The notes under the pieces are model-generated. The model did not search any database. It was not told where the DNA came from and saw only the letters and a list, made by a program, of their open reading frames with translations. Shown piece after piece: positions 44,210 through 52,323 of a DNA stretch of 64,000 nt. The stretch is taken from NCBI GenBank assembly GCA_965205735.1, contig OZ242179.1, positions 2,418,001-2,482,000 of the forward strand. Direction: 5' to 3'. Each line of letters starts with the position of its first letter. The stretch's first letter is position 1. A program made the position numbers and the translations under genes. The DNA comes from VXNE01 sp965205735. GTDB taxonomy: Bacteria; Pseudomonadota; Gammaproteobacteria; Pseudomonadales; Azotimanducaceae.

Positions 44210-45151
44210 ATGGGTTGGCTCGCGACCATTTCAGGCGTCGTATTCGCGGGGCTCGCGGGTTTTCTCGTGCTGACGATAAACGACGCCATGCGCGCCAAGC
44301 TGCGGATTCGACGCCGACTGCAGCCCATGACCGACCTGCTTGACGCGGACGGTCCGGCACCTGTCGTCGAACTGCTTCCCGCCGCCAGCGCTGAGAGCGA
44401 CAACTATCTCGTCGAACGACTCGATGCCTGGTTCCCGTTGGCGGGCGGCGTGCATACAGCGATGATCGCCCTCGGTACCGCGCTCCTCGTCTGGATTGTC
44501 CTCGTGCCTGCGATGATCTTTGTCGGCGTGCCGACCATCTTCGCCATCTTGGTTTCGCTTGTGGTGGCGGCCATTGTCGGCTGGAACGTCGGCACGGTAC
44601 TCGAAGATCGAAAACGGGACGCCTTTGCCAATCGGCTCGTCACCGTCGTCGAGGACTTTCAACGCCTGGTGCGTTTCGGAACCTCCAGTCTACGCGCGCT
44701 CCGTTCCGTTGCGGAGACTGCGGAAGAACCGCTCGCCCCCTCGCTAAAAGACATATTGCGTGAAACCGATTTCGGAGTGCCGCTGGAGCAAGCCATCGCG
44801 CGCGAAGCGCACCGGATCCGTATGGGCGAGCTGGCGATGCTGGCTGCCATTATCTCGACGCAAACGGGTACCGGGGGCAGCCTGTCGGAAGCCGTCGGCA
44901 ACCTGGGCGACATGCTGAGGGAGCGGCTCGATGCCAATGTGCGACTCAAGGCCACCACCGCCGAATCCAAGGTAACCTTGATCGTGCTCGCTCTCGTTCC
45001 CGTCCTCGGTGTGACGGTACAGGCGTTCCTGCAACCCGAAATGGTGGATACCCTTTTGGGCGAAGCTCGCCATCTGCTTGGTATCGGCGTCGGCCTGATC
45101 GCCTCCGGCCTGTTTGTCTCCTGGCTGATTATGCGCGCCGCGCAACGATGA
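44210..45151 (+). CDS. tadB: Tad platform protein TadB
   Basis: A 313-residue inner-membrane platform protein with a T2SSF (GspF-like) domain. Seen: an N-terminal helix, a central pair of helices (MIALGTALLVWIVLVPAMIF and the following one), VEDFQRLVRFGTSSLRALRSVA, IRMGELAMLAAIISTQTGTGGSLSEAVGNLGDMLRERL and two C-terminal helices. It contacts CpaF and pilins. It overlaps tadC by four bases (ATGA). Confidence 0.94.
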   Translation: MGWLATISGVVFAGLAGFLVLTINDAMRAKLRIRRRLQPMTDLLDADGPAPVVELLPAASAESDNYLVERLDAWFPLAGGVHTAMIALGTALLVWIVLVPAMIFVGVPTIFAILVSLVVAAIVGWNVGTVLEDRKRDAFANRLVTVVEDFQRLVRFGTSSLRALRSVAETAEEPLAPSLKDILRETDFGVPLEQAIAREAHRIRMGELAMLAAIISTQTGTGGSLSEAVGNLGDMLRERLDANVRLKATTAESKVTLIVLALVPVLGVTVQAFLQPEMVDTLLGEARHLLGIGVGLIASGLFVSWLIMRAAQR

Positions 45152-46098
45152 TCCTGCAAGCAATCGCCGCGATCCTGTTAGGGGCTCTCTGTTGGGCGTT
45201 GTTCATCCTCGTGGGGGCGGCAATGGACCGAAGGCGGGTTGCGCGACGGCTCCGACTCGCCAGCGCGAGTGATCGAGAGTCCGGCGTGCAAAGTCGAATC
45301 TTTGAAGGGATGTCCGGCGTGCGGAGCGGCCTGGAACGCGTGGTCGGTGTCTTGGGAACCTTCATGCCCCTTGGCGATGAAGACCAGCAAAAGATCGCCG
45401 TGGGGTTGCAACGGGCAGGGTTTCGGTCGCCCAGCGCCGTGATCTTTGTGATCGGCACGAAAGTCGCCGGTCTGTTGATCGGGCTGGTGGGCGGCGGGAT
45501 GGCGGCGTCTACACTGTATTCCGGTGTGATCGGGTGGGGAGTCGGCCTGCTAGGCGGTCTGTTGGTCGGCGTTGCGTTCAATCTGGTCCCGGAACTGATC
45601 GTGACGCGTCTGGCCGCCAGGCGTGTTTGGCGGATTCAGAACGCGCTGCCCGATGCGATGGACCTGTTGATCGTCTGCCTCGAAGCGGGACTGACGTTCG
45701 AGCGCGCGCTCCGACGCACCGTAAGCGATCTCAGGGCATTTCGCCCCGCGCTCGCCGAAGAGCTAGGCCAGGCAAGTCTCGACATGCGAATCCACGGATT
45801 GAATCGCGAGGAAGCACTCGGCCGGGTCGCGCAACGTCTGGACCTCCAGTCTCTGAAGGATCTGACCACCACAGTGGCGCAGAGCGAACGCCAAGGCACG
45901 CCCGCGGCGGATGCCCTGCGCAGGCTATCCAGTTCGGTGCGTGTTGAAATGATCACCGACATGCAGGCCAAGATGGCGCGCCTGCCGACGCTGCTGATCC
46001 TCCCTTCGATGGTGTTCCTGCTGCCCGGGCTGCTGGTGATTATCGGCGGCCCGGCATTTGTTCAGCTCATGGGGGGGCTAAGCGGAGTCGGGGGCTAA
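45148..46098 (+). CDS. tadC: Tad platform protein TadC
   Basis: A 316-residue partner of TadB with a T2SSF domain: NALPDAMDLLIVCLEAGLTFERALRR, LDMRIHGLNREEALGRVAQRLDLQSLKDLTTTVAQSERQGTPAADALR, and a final helix pair. It is the last gene of the plus-strand motor operon. Its TAA stop is part of the CTAA that begins element A2. Confidence 0.94.
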   Translation: MILQAIAAILLGALCWALFILVGAAMDRRRVARRLRLASASDRESGVQSRIFEGMSGVRSGLERVVGVLGTFMPLGDEDQQKIAVGLQRAGFRSPSAVIFVIGTKVAGLLIGLVGGGMAASTLYSGVIGWGVGLLGGLLVGVAFNLVPELIVTRLAARRVWRIQNALPDAMDLLIVCLEAGLTFERALRRTVSDLRAFRPALAEELGQASLDMRIHGLNREEALGRVAQRLDLQSLKDLTTTVAQSERQGTPAADALRRLSSSVRVEMITDMQAKMARLPTLLILPSMVFLLPGLLVIIGGPAFVQLMGGLSGVGG

Positions 46099-46387
46099 CC
46101 GCATATCTCACCAAGTCGCTTGTTGAGTCACTGAATGTCATTTGCTTTCAATCAGGTACTTCCCTTTTTCGAAAGTTGTGTCCTGTACAGACTGCGCTGG
46201 CCGCGCCCTCGCTGGGCGGGGCCGGGCCACAGGCGAAGCCGAAGGCGCCGCCTGTGGGGCACTTTTGCCCGCGTGCGCGCACGTGCTCACTCCACCATAA
46301 GGCGTGGCTATGCTTCCGCTCGCGAGCACGCCCCGCGGGCAAAATCCTGCGCGATCATCGCGGCCCTTGGTGAGATATGCGGGCTAA
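46095..46387. mobile_element. MITE-like element A2, 293 bp
   Basis: The inverted ends CTAACCGCATATCTCACC and (reversed) TTAGCCCGCATATCTCACC match A1 and A3, as does the internal hairpin around TTTTGCCCGCGTGCGCGC. It carries about 45 extra bases (GAAGCCGAAGGCGCCGCC region) that resemble part of the family C repeat near 53750. The left CTAA is the tadC stop. Confidence 0.87.
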
Positions 46388-46442
46388 CCGCCCGTCCGTG
46401 CCCTGGGGCGCTGTCGCCACCGACGAGCTACCCGGGAACCTC

Positions 46443-46558
46443 GCTAGCGCCACAAAACCCGTCGACCCTTCGGGTGCGCCGTGTTTTGCCCCCGCCCAAG
46501 CCCACCTATCACCCTGTCGATCTTGCCGCTAGTGCGGCAAGTCCGACAGTCTGCTAGC
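46443..46558. repeat. Family B repeat, 116 bp
   Basis: CTAGCGCCACAAAACCCG at the left and CAGTCTGCTAGC at the right, with the CTTGCCGCTAGTGCGGCAAG hairpin. The right CTA is the stop codon of the minus-strand LC7 gene. Together with A2 it fills the space between convergent tadC and the LC7 gene. Confidence 0.9.
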
Positions 46559-47078
46559 GGGGAGACCGTCGATAGCCGCGTCCGCCGCGCCAGGATGTGT
46601 TGAACATTTCCACGTCCTGCACGTTGGTTGCTGGTTCGCGTTCCTGCGGGAAAGCGCCGACTTGCCCTGGGGGTTCGCCATCGTCGTCCATGACGCGGGC
46701 CAGCGCTTCACGCATGGATATCCAACCCAGACCCAAGTTGGCGGTCTTGTCGGTGATCAGGATCATGAGCGTGTTTGCCTGTCCCGGAACCACCGACATG
46801 AAGTGGTAGGTGTCCTCTGTCGTCGTCTGGATTTCCGTGACGAAACTCGATCCGGATTCTCCTCCGGTCGACATCGCCCCCTCCAGCCGGCGCACGGCCT
46901 TTCCTCTGAAATAGTCCGCGCCGGCAGCGGCAATGGCCTCCATGGCTACGGGATTGAGTATCCCTCCAGGGGCAATTTTTGAAGCCAGCGGGAGCCCTGT
47001 TTCAAGATCGACCAGCGCGCACGCCAAGCCGCCGTCCACGTCATCGACGATTCCGTCGCATAGCTCTTGCAGCCTCAC
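46554..47078 (-). CDS. Roadblock/LC7-domain protein
   Basis: A 174-residue paralogue of the protein at 14870-15805 without its long tail. It aligns from RLQELCDGIVDDVDGGLACALVDLETGLPLA through YFRGKAVRRLEG, TEDTYHFMSVVPGQANTLMILIT and LGLGWISMREALARV. I choose GTG 47078 as the start: GGAGGTGA precedes it with good spacing and it matches the paralogue's first residue; the ATG at 47108 would add ten unrelated residues. LC7 proteins commonly regulate GTPases or scaffold complexes; the partner is unknown. Position beside the Tad motor suggests a pilus-related role, by inference. Confidence 0.75.
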   Translation of the reverse strand: MRLQELCDGIVDDVDGGLACALVDLETGLPLASKIAPGGILNPVAMEAIAAAGADYFRGKAVRRLEGAMSTGGESGSSFVTEIQTTTEDTYHFMSVVPGQANTLMILITDKTANLGLGWISMREALARVMDDDGEPPGQVGAFPQEREPATNVQDVEMFNTSWRGGRGYRRSPR

Positions 47079-47231
47079 TTGACCCTCACCTCCTGCCGGG
47101 ACGCCCATCCGGCAACACTTTGCGCGTCATCCGACGATGCCTCATTTGGATTACGTGTGTCAACCTGTATCCCAAGTGCTCTATCCGCCTGAAACAACGC
47201 GACATCTGGAAAAATCCCGCCGGATACGGAT

Positions 47232-47330
47232 GCACAAAACATAGATGTTTGTTCGCCAAACTCCAAGCTCGGGCATCGAAATTTTCCGCCAATGACGGAA
47301 AATTTCCCCAATGCCATCGACGTTGCGCGA
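47232..47330. repeat. Repeat F copy 1, upstream of the LC7 gene
   Basis: Matches 48868-48968 over about 100 bases, most strongly across GACGGAAAATTTCCCCAATG. Here it contains a perfect inverted repeat AAATTTTCCG-7 bases-CGGAAAATTT (about 47279-47305). It lies between the LytTR gene's stop and the LC7 gene's start on the minus strand. It may be an operator/promoter or a terminator. Confidence 0.6.
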
Positions 47331-47338
47331 AGAGTCGG

Positions 47339-48238
47339 CTACGGTCGGGGGTGCTGTTCCTTTGACGGCGGGACAGCCGCACGTACGGCAGCGAGGTGGG
47401 TACGGCTTACCGGGACTTCATGTGGGCCGGTCACGCGCACCAGCGTGCGTTCGTCGCGACGCAAAATGCCAATGATGTGGCGATGCGCGACCCAGTAGGA
47501 CCGATGTACCTGCAACCCCAAGTCCCCGAGAGCGGCCATCGCATCGGCCAGGCGCATCAGAACGAGGCAGGAACCAGCCGTCGTGATCACATTGATGTAA
47601 TGCCCACAGACGTTGAGATAGACCACGTCGCGTCCCAACATGTCGGGAAGGTGGTCGAAAAACCAGGACTGAGCTGCTGGAGGGAGTTGCGGAGCGGTCA
47701 ATGGCAGCTCGTTGGTCTCCCCGTCGCTGCGGGGCGAAGTATGTCCCGGCTCGGTAGCGCGCCTTAGTTTTGCGCGCTGGCACGCCACGTACTGGACCAG
47801 ACAAGTGTATGCCAACACCAACACCACAACGCTACGGTAAACCTCCCACAATGCGACGTGAGCAACGTCTTGCGGCTGAAACAGCCCATAGATGGTGTAG
47901 GTAACGGCACTGTAGGGTATCGCCGCAAATAATGCGCCCAACGTAACCGCCAGCACAATCTGGACGGGTGGTCGGAATCGCATCAGAAAAAGTATGGCAG
48001 AGCTCAGGGCGTGCGACAGGGGCCAGCATATTGCGCCGCACGATGCCACGAACGCGAGTCGCTGCAGTGGACGGAAGCTGTCGTGAATGCCCAGGAGCCC
48101 GAGAATGGTGAAAGTAAGGACCAGGGCGACGAGCACGCTGAGCGATACGGCAATCAGGCGCCCATCCAACATTTCCCGATACGCATACTGCAGGCTCGAA
48201 AATTCGTCGACCGGGCCATTGACGGTCGTTGGCTTCAT
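47339..48238 (-). CDS. Membrane-bound LytTR-domain transcription regulator
   Basis: A 299-residue protein with four N-terminal membrane helices (about residues 28-170) and a C-terminal LytTR DNA-binding domain: DVVYLNVCGHYINVITTAGSCLVLMRLADAMAAL, VHRSYWVAHRHIIGIL and VPVSRTHLAAVRAAV. Unlike AlgR-type proteins there is no receiver domain, so the signal is probably sensed in the membrane. Targets cannot be read directly. The shared repeat F upstream of it and of the LC7 gene is a candidate regulatory site. Location beside the Tad locus suggests pilus or surface control, by inference. Confidence 0.85.
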   Translation of the reverse strand: MKPTTVNGPVDEFSSLQYAYREMLDGRLIAVSLSVLVALVLTFTILGLLGIHDSFRPLQRLAFVASCGAICWPLSHALSSAILFLMRFRPPVQIVLAVTLGALFAAIPYSAVTYTIYGLFQPQDVAHVALWEVYRSVVVLVLAYTCLVQYVACQRAKLRRATEPGHTSPRSDGETNELPLTAPQLPPAAQSWFFDHLPDMLGRDVVYLNVCGHYINVITTAGSCLVLMRLADAMAALGDLGLQVHRSYWVAHRHIIGILRRDERTLVRVTGPHEVPVSRTHLAAVRAAVPPSKEQHPRP

Positions 48239-48342
48239 TCGGGTCCCTTCCCGTCATCCGCGTAAACCATCCGTGAAAAAGCCCTGCAAGCAACCCAAGT
48301 ACAAACAACGTGAGCGGCGAAACCGTTCGGGGCTATCTCAAG

Positions 48343-48406
48343 CTAGCGCCACAAAAACCGTCGCCCTGGCGGGCGCCGTGTTTTGCCCCCGCCCAAGCCC
48401 ACCTAG
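48343..48406. repeat. Truncated family B repeat abutting element A3
   Basis: The first 64 bases of a family B unit (CTAGCGCCACAAAAACCG to CAAGCCCACCTAG) run directly into element A3 at a shared CTAG. The right half of the unit is absent. Confidence 0.85.
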
Positions 48407-48651
48407 CCCGCATATCTCACCAAGTCGCTTGTTGATCAATTGAATGTTAGTTGGTTTCAATAGGTTATTTGCGTTTTCAGAGCTTCTGCCGGAAACAAAT
48501 TGCGCTGGCCGCGCCCTCGCTGGTCTTTTGCCCGCATGCGCGCACGTGGTCGCTACACCATAAGCGGTGGCTATGCTTCCGCTCCCGAGCACGCGCCTGC
48601 GGGCAAAATCCTGCGCGATCATCGCGGCCCTTGGTGAGATATGCGGGCTAG
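48403..48651. mobile_element. MITE-like element A3, 249 bp, perfect terminal inverted repeats
   Basis: Both ends read CTAGCCCGCATATCTCAC and continue identically to 22 bases, on opposite strands. The internal hairpin is that of A1 and A2. It has no coding capacity. This is the best-preserved copy and defines the element. Confidence 0.9.
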
Positions 48652-48756
48652 CCGTACAAGTAGACTCGTCGACGGCTGGAGAGTTCACCAGGTCGCAGCA
48701 CGGCACGGCAGGTCGCCCGCAACCTCCAGCCAGCGGCAAAACCTGTGGCGCGATCC

Positions 48757-48808
48757 GGGTTCCCAACGGGTTCCCAGCGGGTTCCCAGCGGGTTCCCAGC
48801 AGGTTCCC
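48757..48808. repeat. 11-bp tandem repeat GGGTTCCCAGC
   Basis: About four and a half units in the long non-coding stretch before the kinase-PEGA gene. Each unit contains the self-complementary GGGTTCCC-like core. Function unknown. Confidence 0.85.
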
Positions 48809-48867
48809 GCCCGAACGACGTCAGTAGTATTCGAAGAGACCTCGACGAGCACGCACAACAATGAAAA

Positions 48868-48968
48868 CGCTATATGTTCGTCCGTCAAGCCTACAAGCTC
48901 AGGCATGAATGTTTTTTTGCCAGTGACGGAAAATTTCCCCAATGGCATCTACGTTGCGTCAAGTCGCG
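48868..48968. repeat. Repeat F copy 2
   Basis: Matches 47232-47330, including GACGGAAAATTTCCCCAATG at 48925. It also contains GTTCGTC near 48883, similar to the half-site reported for LytTR regulators such as AlgR. Relative to the minus-strand LytTR and LC7 genes, both copies have the same orientation. Confidence 0.55.
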
Positions 48969-49301
48969 CAAAGCACAGCTAGCGCTATCTCCGATGCGCC
49001 AAACAGCCCCGCCATCGTAGACGGTGCCGTTTGTGCGGCACGTATCACATGCATACAACACACGCTTCACAAAAGCGCCTCGGCGCGCGCCCGAAATGCC
49101 CTGTCGCCCAGCGCCAGTGGCGTAAGTCGACGGCATTCGCCGATTTTCCGATGAAAACCACAATCACTTATCATGCGCACCCCTGTTGTATCAGTGGAGT
49201 CCCCGGAGGGGTCGAGTTGCGTGACGGCCGCAACTCGGGTTCAGATTGGCTGACGACCGCCGGAGCGTCGCATATGTCCCGGGGCTTGATGTAAGGAGCA
49301 C

Positions 49302-52265
49302 GTGTTGACCGACGACCATTTCGCTCTCCCCGACGGCTATCGTCTGGAGGAATACGAAATCCGGGGTGTGCTCGGTGTCGGCGCGCTTGGAATCAAGTAT
49401 GTCGCGTTCGACCACAATCTCGAGAAATCGGTTGTTGTCAAGGAGTACCTGCCCGACCATCTCTCGGCGCGTGCCGATACAGGCGTGGTGCCGAAGTCAT
49501 CGGCGCACAAGGCGGACTTCGACGCCGAATTGAACCGATTCCTGGACGAGGGCGCGGCTCTGACGCGCATCGCCCATCCGAACCTCGTCGAGGCGCTTCG
49601 GTGCCTGAGGGCCAACGGTACGGGCTACATCGTCAGAGACTATGTCGAGGGAGAGGTCCTCTCGGCGCTGCTGGAACGAAAAGCAGCGCTGTCGGAAGAG
49701 GAATGCAAAGTCGTCCTGTTCCCCATCCTCGACGCATTGGAAGCCTTGCACCGGAGCAATTTCCTGCACCGGGACATTGGCCCGGACAAGATCGTCATTC
49801 CAGAGAACGGCTCGCCCGTCCTCCTCGGCTTCCCGGCGCAGCAGCAGGTCACTGCGGCGCGCAAGGCGTTTGACGCCCGGTCGCGGGGCACCTCTTTCAT
49901 CTTGCGGCCCGGCTATGCGGCGCTGGAACAGTATTCGCGCATGGGAAATCTCGGAGCGTGGACAGATATCTATGGTCTTGGAGCGGTCATGTATCGGTGC
50001 GCGACAGGACTGACGCCACCGGAAGCCACCGAACGGGCAGTGGGAGACGAAATGCTTCCCATGTCCGAAGCGACGCAGACACCTTACGGCGCAATAACAC
50101 TGGCGGGCATCGATGCGGCGCTCGCCATTCGCGCGCGCGAGCGACCGCAAAGCGTGGCGGCATGGCGCCGGTCGTTTGCCGTTCCATTGGATCAATCCCA
50201 ACGTGGCACCCGCCGCACCGCGCGCGGCCAGATGTTCATCGCCCCGCAACCACTCGATCCGAATCGAACCGCCGCGCGCCCGCGCCCGGCACGATCCCCT
50301 TCCGCACGCACGGCGACAATGACTGAACCCCGGCGGCAGTGGGCGGTTCCCGCGATGGCGGCAATAGCGCTCATAGCGGTTCTCACTTGGGTGGACACCG
50401 GAATTCTTCGTTCATCGGACGCACAGAGCGATGAATCCGACACGCTGTTGCCGCCCAGCGAATCGTTGCCAACGGTCTCGCGGCAAGAACCGTCGAGACA
50501 ACCAGCCCAATCCGAGTCACAACCAACGACGGAAGGGACATCCGACGAACCGCTCCAGACGGCGTCGCGATCATCGACGGACGCGTTTTCGCGTGAACCG
50601 CAACCACCGCCACAAGAACAGCCCGAGGCACCAGCGCCAGCCAACCTTGTCGAGCAAGGCCCTGCGTCGCCGGCTCTCTCTACGCTGGTGGTGGAGACGA
50701 CGCCACCGGGCGCGGAAGTCCTGATCGCTGGCGCGGTGGTCGGTCAAACCCCATTGGAGGTCCCGGATCTGCCTGCGGGAGCGTACGACGTGACCTTGCG
50801 CCACGGCCTCTACGAGACGCTGTCGGAAACGATCATGGTCCCGGATCCAGCCGATCCAGAGCGGGTGGCAACCCGTATGGAGCGCACGCTTGCACGCGCG
50901 ACCGGCGCCTTGACCGTGCTGACGGAACCGGCGCATGCGTGGATCGAGCGCGACGGCGAACGCTTGGCGGAACGCACCCCGACGACGATCCGCGGACTAC
51001 CCGCCGGACCGCTGAACCTGACCGTCGGGGCCCAGGCGCACCGACCCTTGCTGGTGAGTGCCAACGTACCCAGGAACGGCGTCGGGACTCTTGAGCTCAC
51101 TCTGATAAGCAGCGTCGTCTACGGCACGCTGACGTTGGAACTTAACCCCGACGATGCCGAAGTAACGCTGCCGGATCTCGAACTGGCATACGAAGCCGGA
51201 ATGCGGATTCCGGAAGGGAGCCATAGCGTGCGCGTGAGCCGCGACGGCTACGTGACGGAAAGGCGCACCATCGAAGTGGCCGGCGTCACCCGGTCACCCA
51301 TCTCGCTCACCCGAAACCCACAACCATTTACCGTGGCGACCACGCCGGCGGACGCCTTCGTGAGCTTTCTGGACAGCGATCAGGCCTACAGTCCCGGCCT
51401 AATGCTGACACCTGGAAGCTATCGCGTCAGAGCGGTGCTGCCAGGTTACGAGACATGGGAAGGAACAGTGAACCACGACATCCGGCCCACGGACCATGCG
51501 GTGACGTTGCGTTCCGGTATCGCGGAGTTTGCCGATCCGCTCGTTTCGGGCGGGACCGGGCCGACAATGGTGGCCATTCCCGCCGGGAGTTTCCGCATGG
51601 GTTGCGTCTCCCGCGGCGACTGTCGCTCCAATGAACTGCCCGTCCACGCCGTCACCCTGGCAACGCCACTGGCGTTGTCGAGGTTCGAGGTGACCTGCGA
51701 AGACTTCGGGCGCTTTGCCAGCGCCACCGGTCGCGAACCGGCGGAAGAGCCGTCCTGTAGCGCGGGGCCTTCAGACCCCGCCGTCAACGTGTCGTGGAAC
51801 GATGCCGTGGCTTACGCCGAATGGTTATCTTCCGAAACCCTTAAGCCCTATCGCTTGCCAAGCGAAGCAGAGTGGGAGTACGCGGCACGGGCGGGCACGA
51901 TAACCAGGTACAGTTGGGGAAGTTCCATCGGCGTGGAACGGGCCAACTGTAGCGGCTGTCGCAGTCGGGCAAACAGGGACCACCGCGGAACGGTTACCGT
52001 GGGATCCTTCAGCGCAAATCCCTGGGGACTGCACGACATGCACGGCAACACATGGGAATGGGTGTCGGACTGCCGTCTCGACAACTACGAAGGCGCGGCC
52101 GACGATGCATCCGCGAGAACCGCAGCCAATTGCGAACAGCGCGTGCTTCGCGGTGGCTCCTGGCGCGTAAATCCGAGTTTGGTGCGCGCAGCACAACGCG
52201 GTTGGGGCGACGAGTCCCTCCGCCTTGACGATGTCGGTATCCGCGTCGTCGTCGAGATGGAGTAG
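49302..52265 (+). CDS. Degenerate Ser/Thr-kinase-like receptor with PEGA repeats and SUMF1 (FGE-like) domain
   Basis: A 987-residue protein. Residues 1-300 are a protein-kinase fold of the KEYLP type: a poor glycine loop (GVLGVGALGIKY), VVVKEYLP with the lysine kept, HRDIGPDKIVI where the usual Asn is Lys, and LLGFPAQQQ where DFG has lost its Asp. A disordered linker and one membrane helix (about residues 347-366) follow. The periplasmic part has about four PEGA-like repeats (TTPPGAEVLIAG, VPDLPAGAYDVTL) and a SUMF1/FGE domain from about residue 745 (MVAIPAGSFRMGC, RLPSEAEWEYAARAG, MHGNTWEWVSDC, RVLRGGSWRV). The start is GTG 49302 or TTG 49305 after AAGGAG. Probably a pseudokinase envelope sensor, by inference. 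Confidence 0.85.
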   Translation: MLTDDHFALPDGYRLEEYEIRGVLGVGALGIKYVAFDHNLEKSVVVKEYLPDHLSARADTGVVPKSSAHKADFDAELNRFLDEGAALTRIAHPNLVEALRCLRANGTGYIVRDYVEGEVLSALLERKAALSEEECKVVLFPILDALEALHRSNFLHRDIGPDKIVIPENGSPVLLGFPAQQQVTAARKAFDARSRGTSFILRPGYAALEQYSRMGNLGAWTDIYGLGAVMYRCATGLTPPEATERAVGDEMLPMSEATQTPYGAITLAGIDAALAIRARERPQSVAAWRRSFAVPLDQSQRGTRRTARGQMFIAPQPLDPNRTAARPRPARSPSARTATMTEPRRQWAVPAMAAIALIAVLTWVDTGILRSSDAQSDESDTLLPPSESLPTVSRQEPSRQPAQSESQPTTEGTSDEPLQTASRSSTDAFSREPQPPPQEQPEAPAPANLVEQGPASPALSTLVVETTPPGAEVLIAGAVVGQTPLEVPDLPAGAYDVTLRHGLYETLSETIMVPDPADPERVATRMERTLARATGALTVLTEPAHAWIERDGERLAERTPTTIRGLPAGPLNLTVGAQAHRPLLVSANVPRNGVGTLELTLISSVVYGTLTLELNPDDAEVTLPDLELAYEAGMRIPEGSHSVRVSRDGYVTERRTIEVAGVTRSPISLTRNPQPFTVATTPADAFVSFLDSDQAYSPGLMLTPGSYRVRAVLPGYETWEGTVNHDIRPTDHAVTLRSGIAEFADPLVSGGTGPTMVAIPAGSFRMGCVSRGDCRSNELPVHAVTLATPLALSRFEVTCEDFGRFASATGREPAEEPSCSAGPSDPAVNVSWNDAVAYAEWLSSETLKPYRLPSEAEWEYAARAGTITRYSWGSSIGVERANCSGCRSRANRDHRGTVTVGSFSANPWGLHDMHGNTWEWVSDCRLDNYEGAADDASARTAANCEQRVLRGGSWRVNPSLVRAAQRGWGDESLRLDDVGIRVVVEME

Positions 52266-52323
52266 CGCGCCGAGTCCGCTTCAGGCGGTAACGACCGCGG
52301 CGGTATCGTCTACGCCTCCAGGG

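Larger units (their letters stand above)
48652..49301. other. 650-bp intergenic region upstream of the kinase-like gene
   Basis: No credible gene. It holds the 11-bp tandem repeat, repeat F copy 2, and an SD (AAGGAG) at 49293-49298 for the following gene. It should contain divergent promoters for the LytTR gene and the kinase-PEGA gene; no confident -35/-10 pair was identified. Confidence 0.6.

Noticed and set aside
49742..51148. Other long frames antisense to the kinase-PEGA gene and to metG
   Set aside because: High-GC shadow frames; the opposite strand encodes clear domains.
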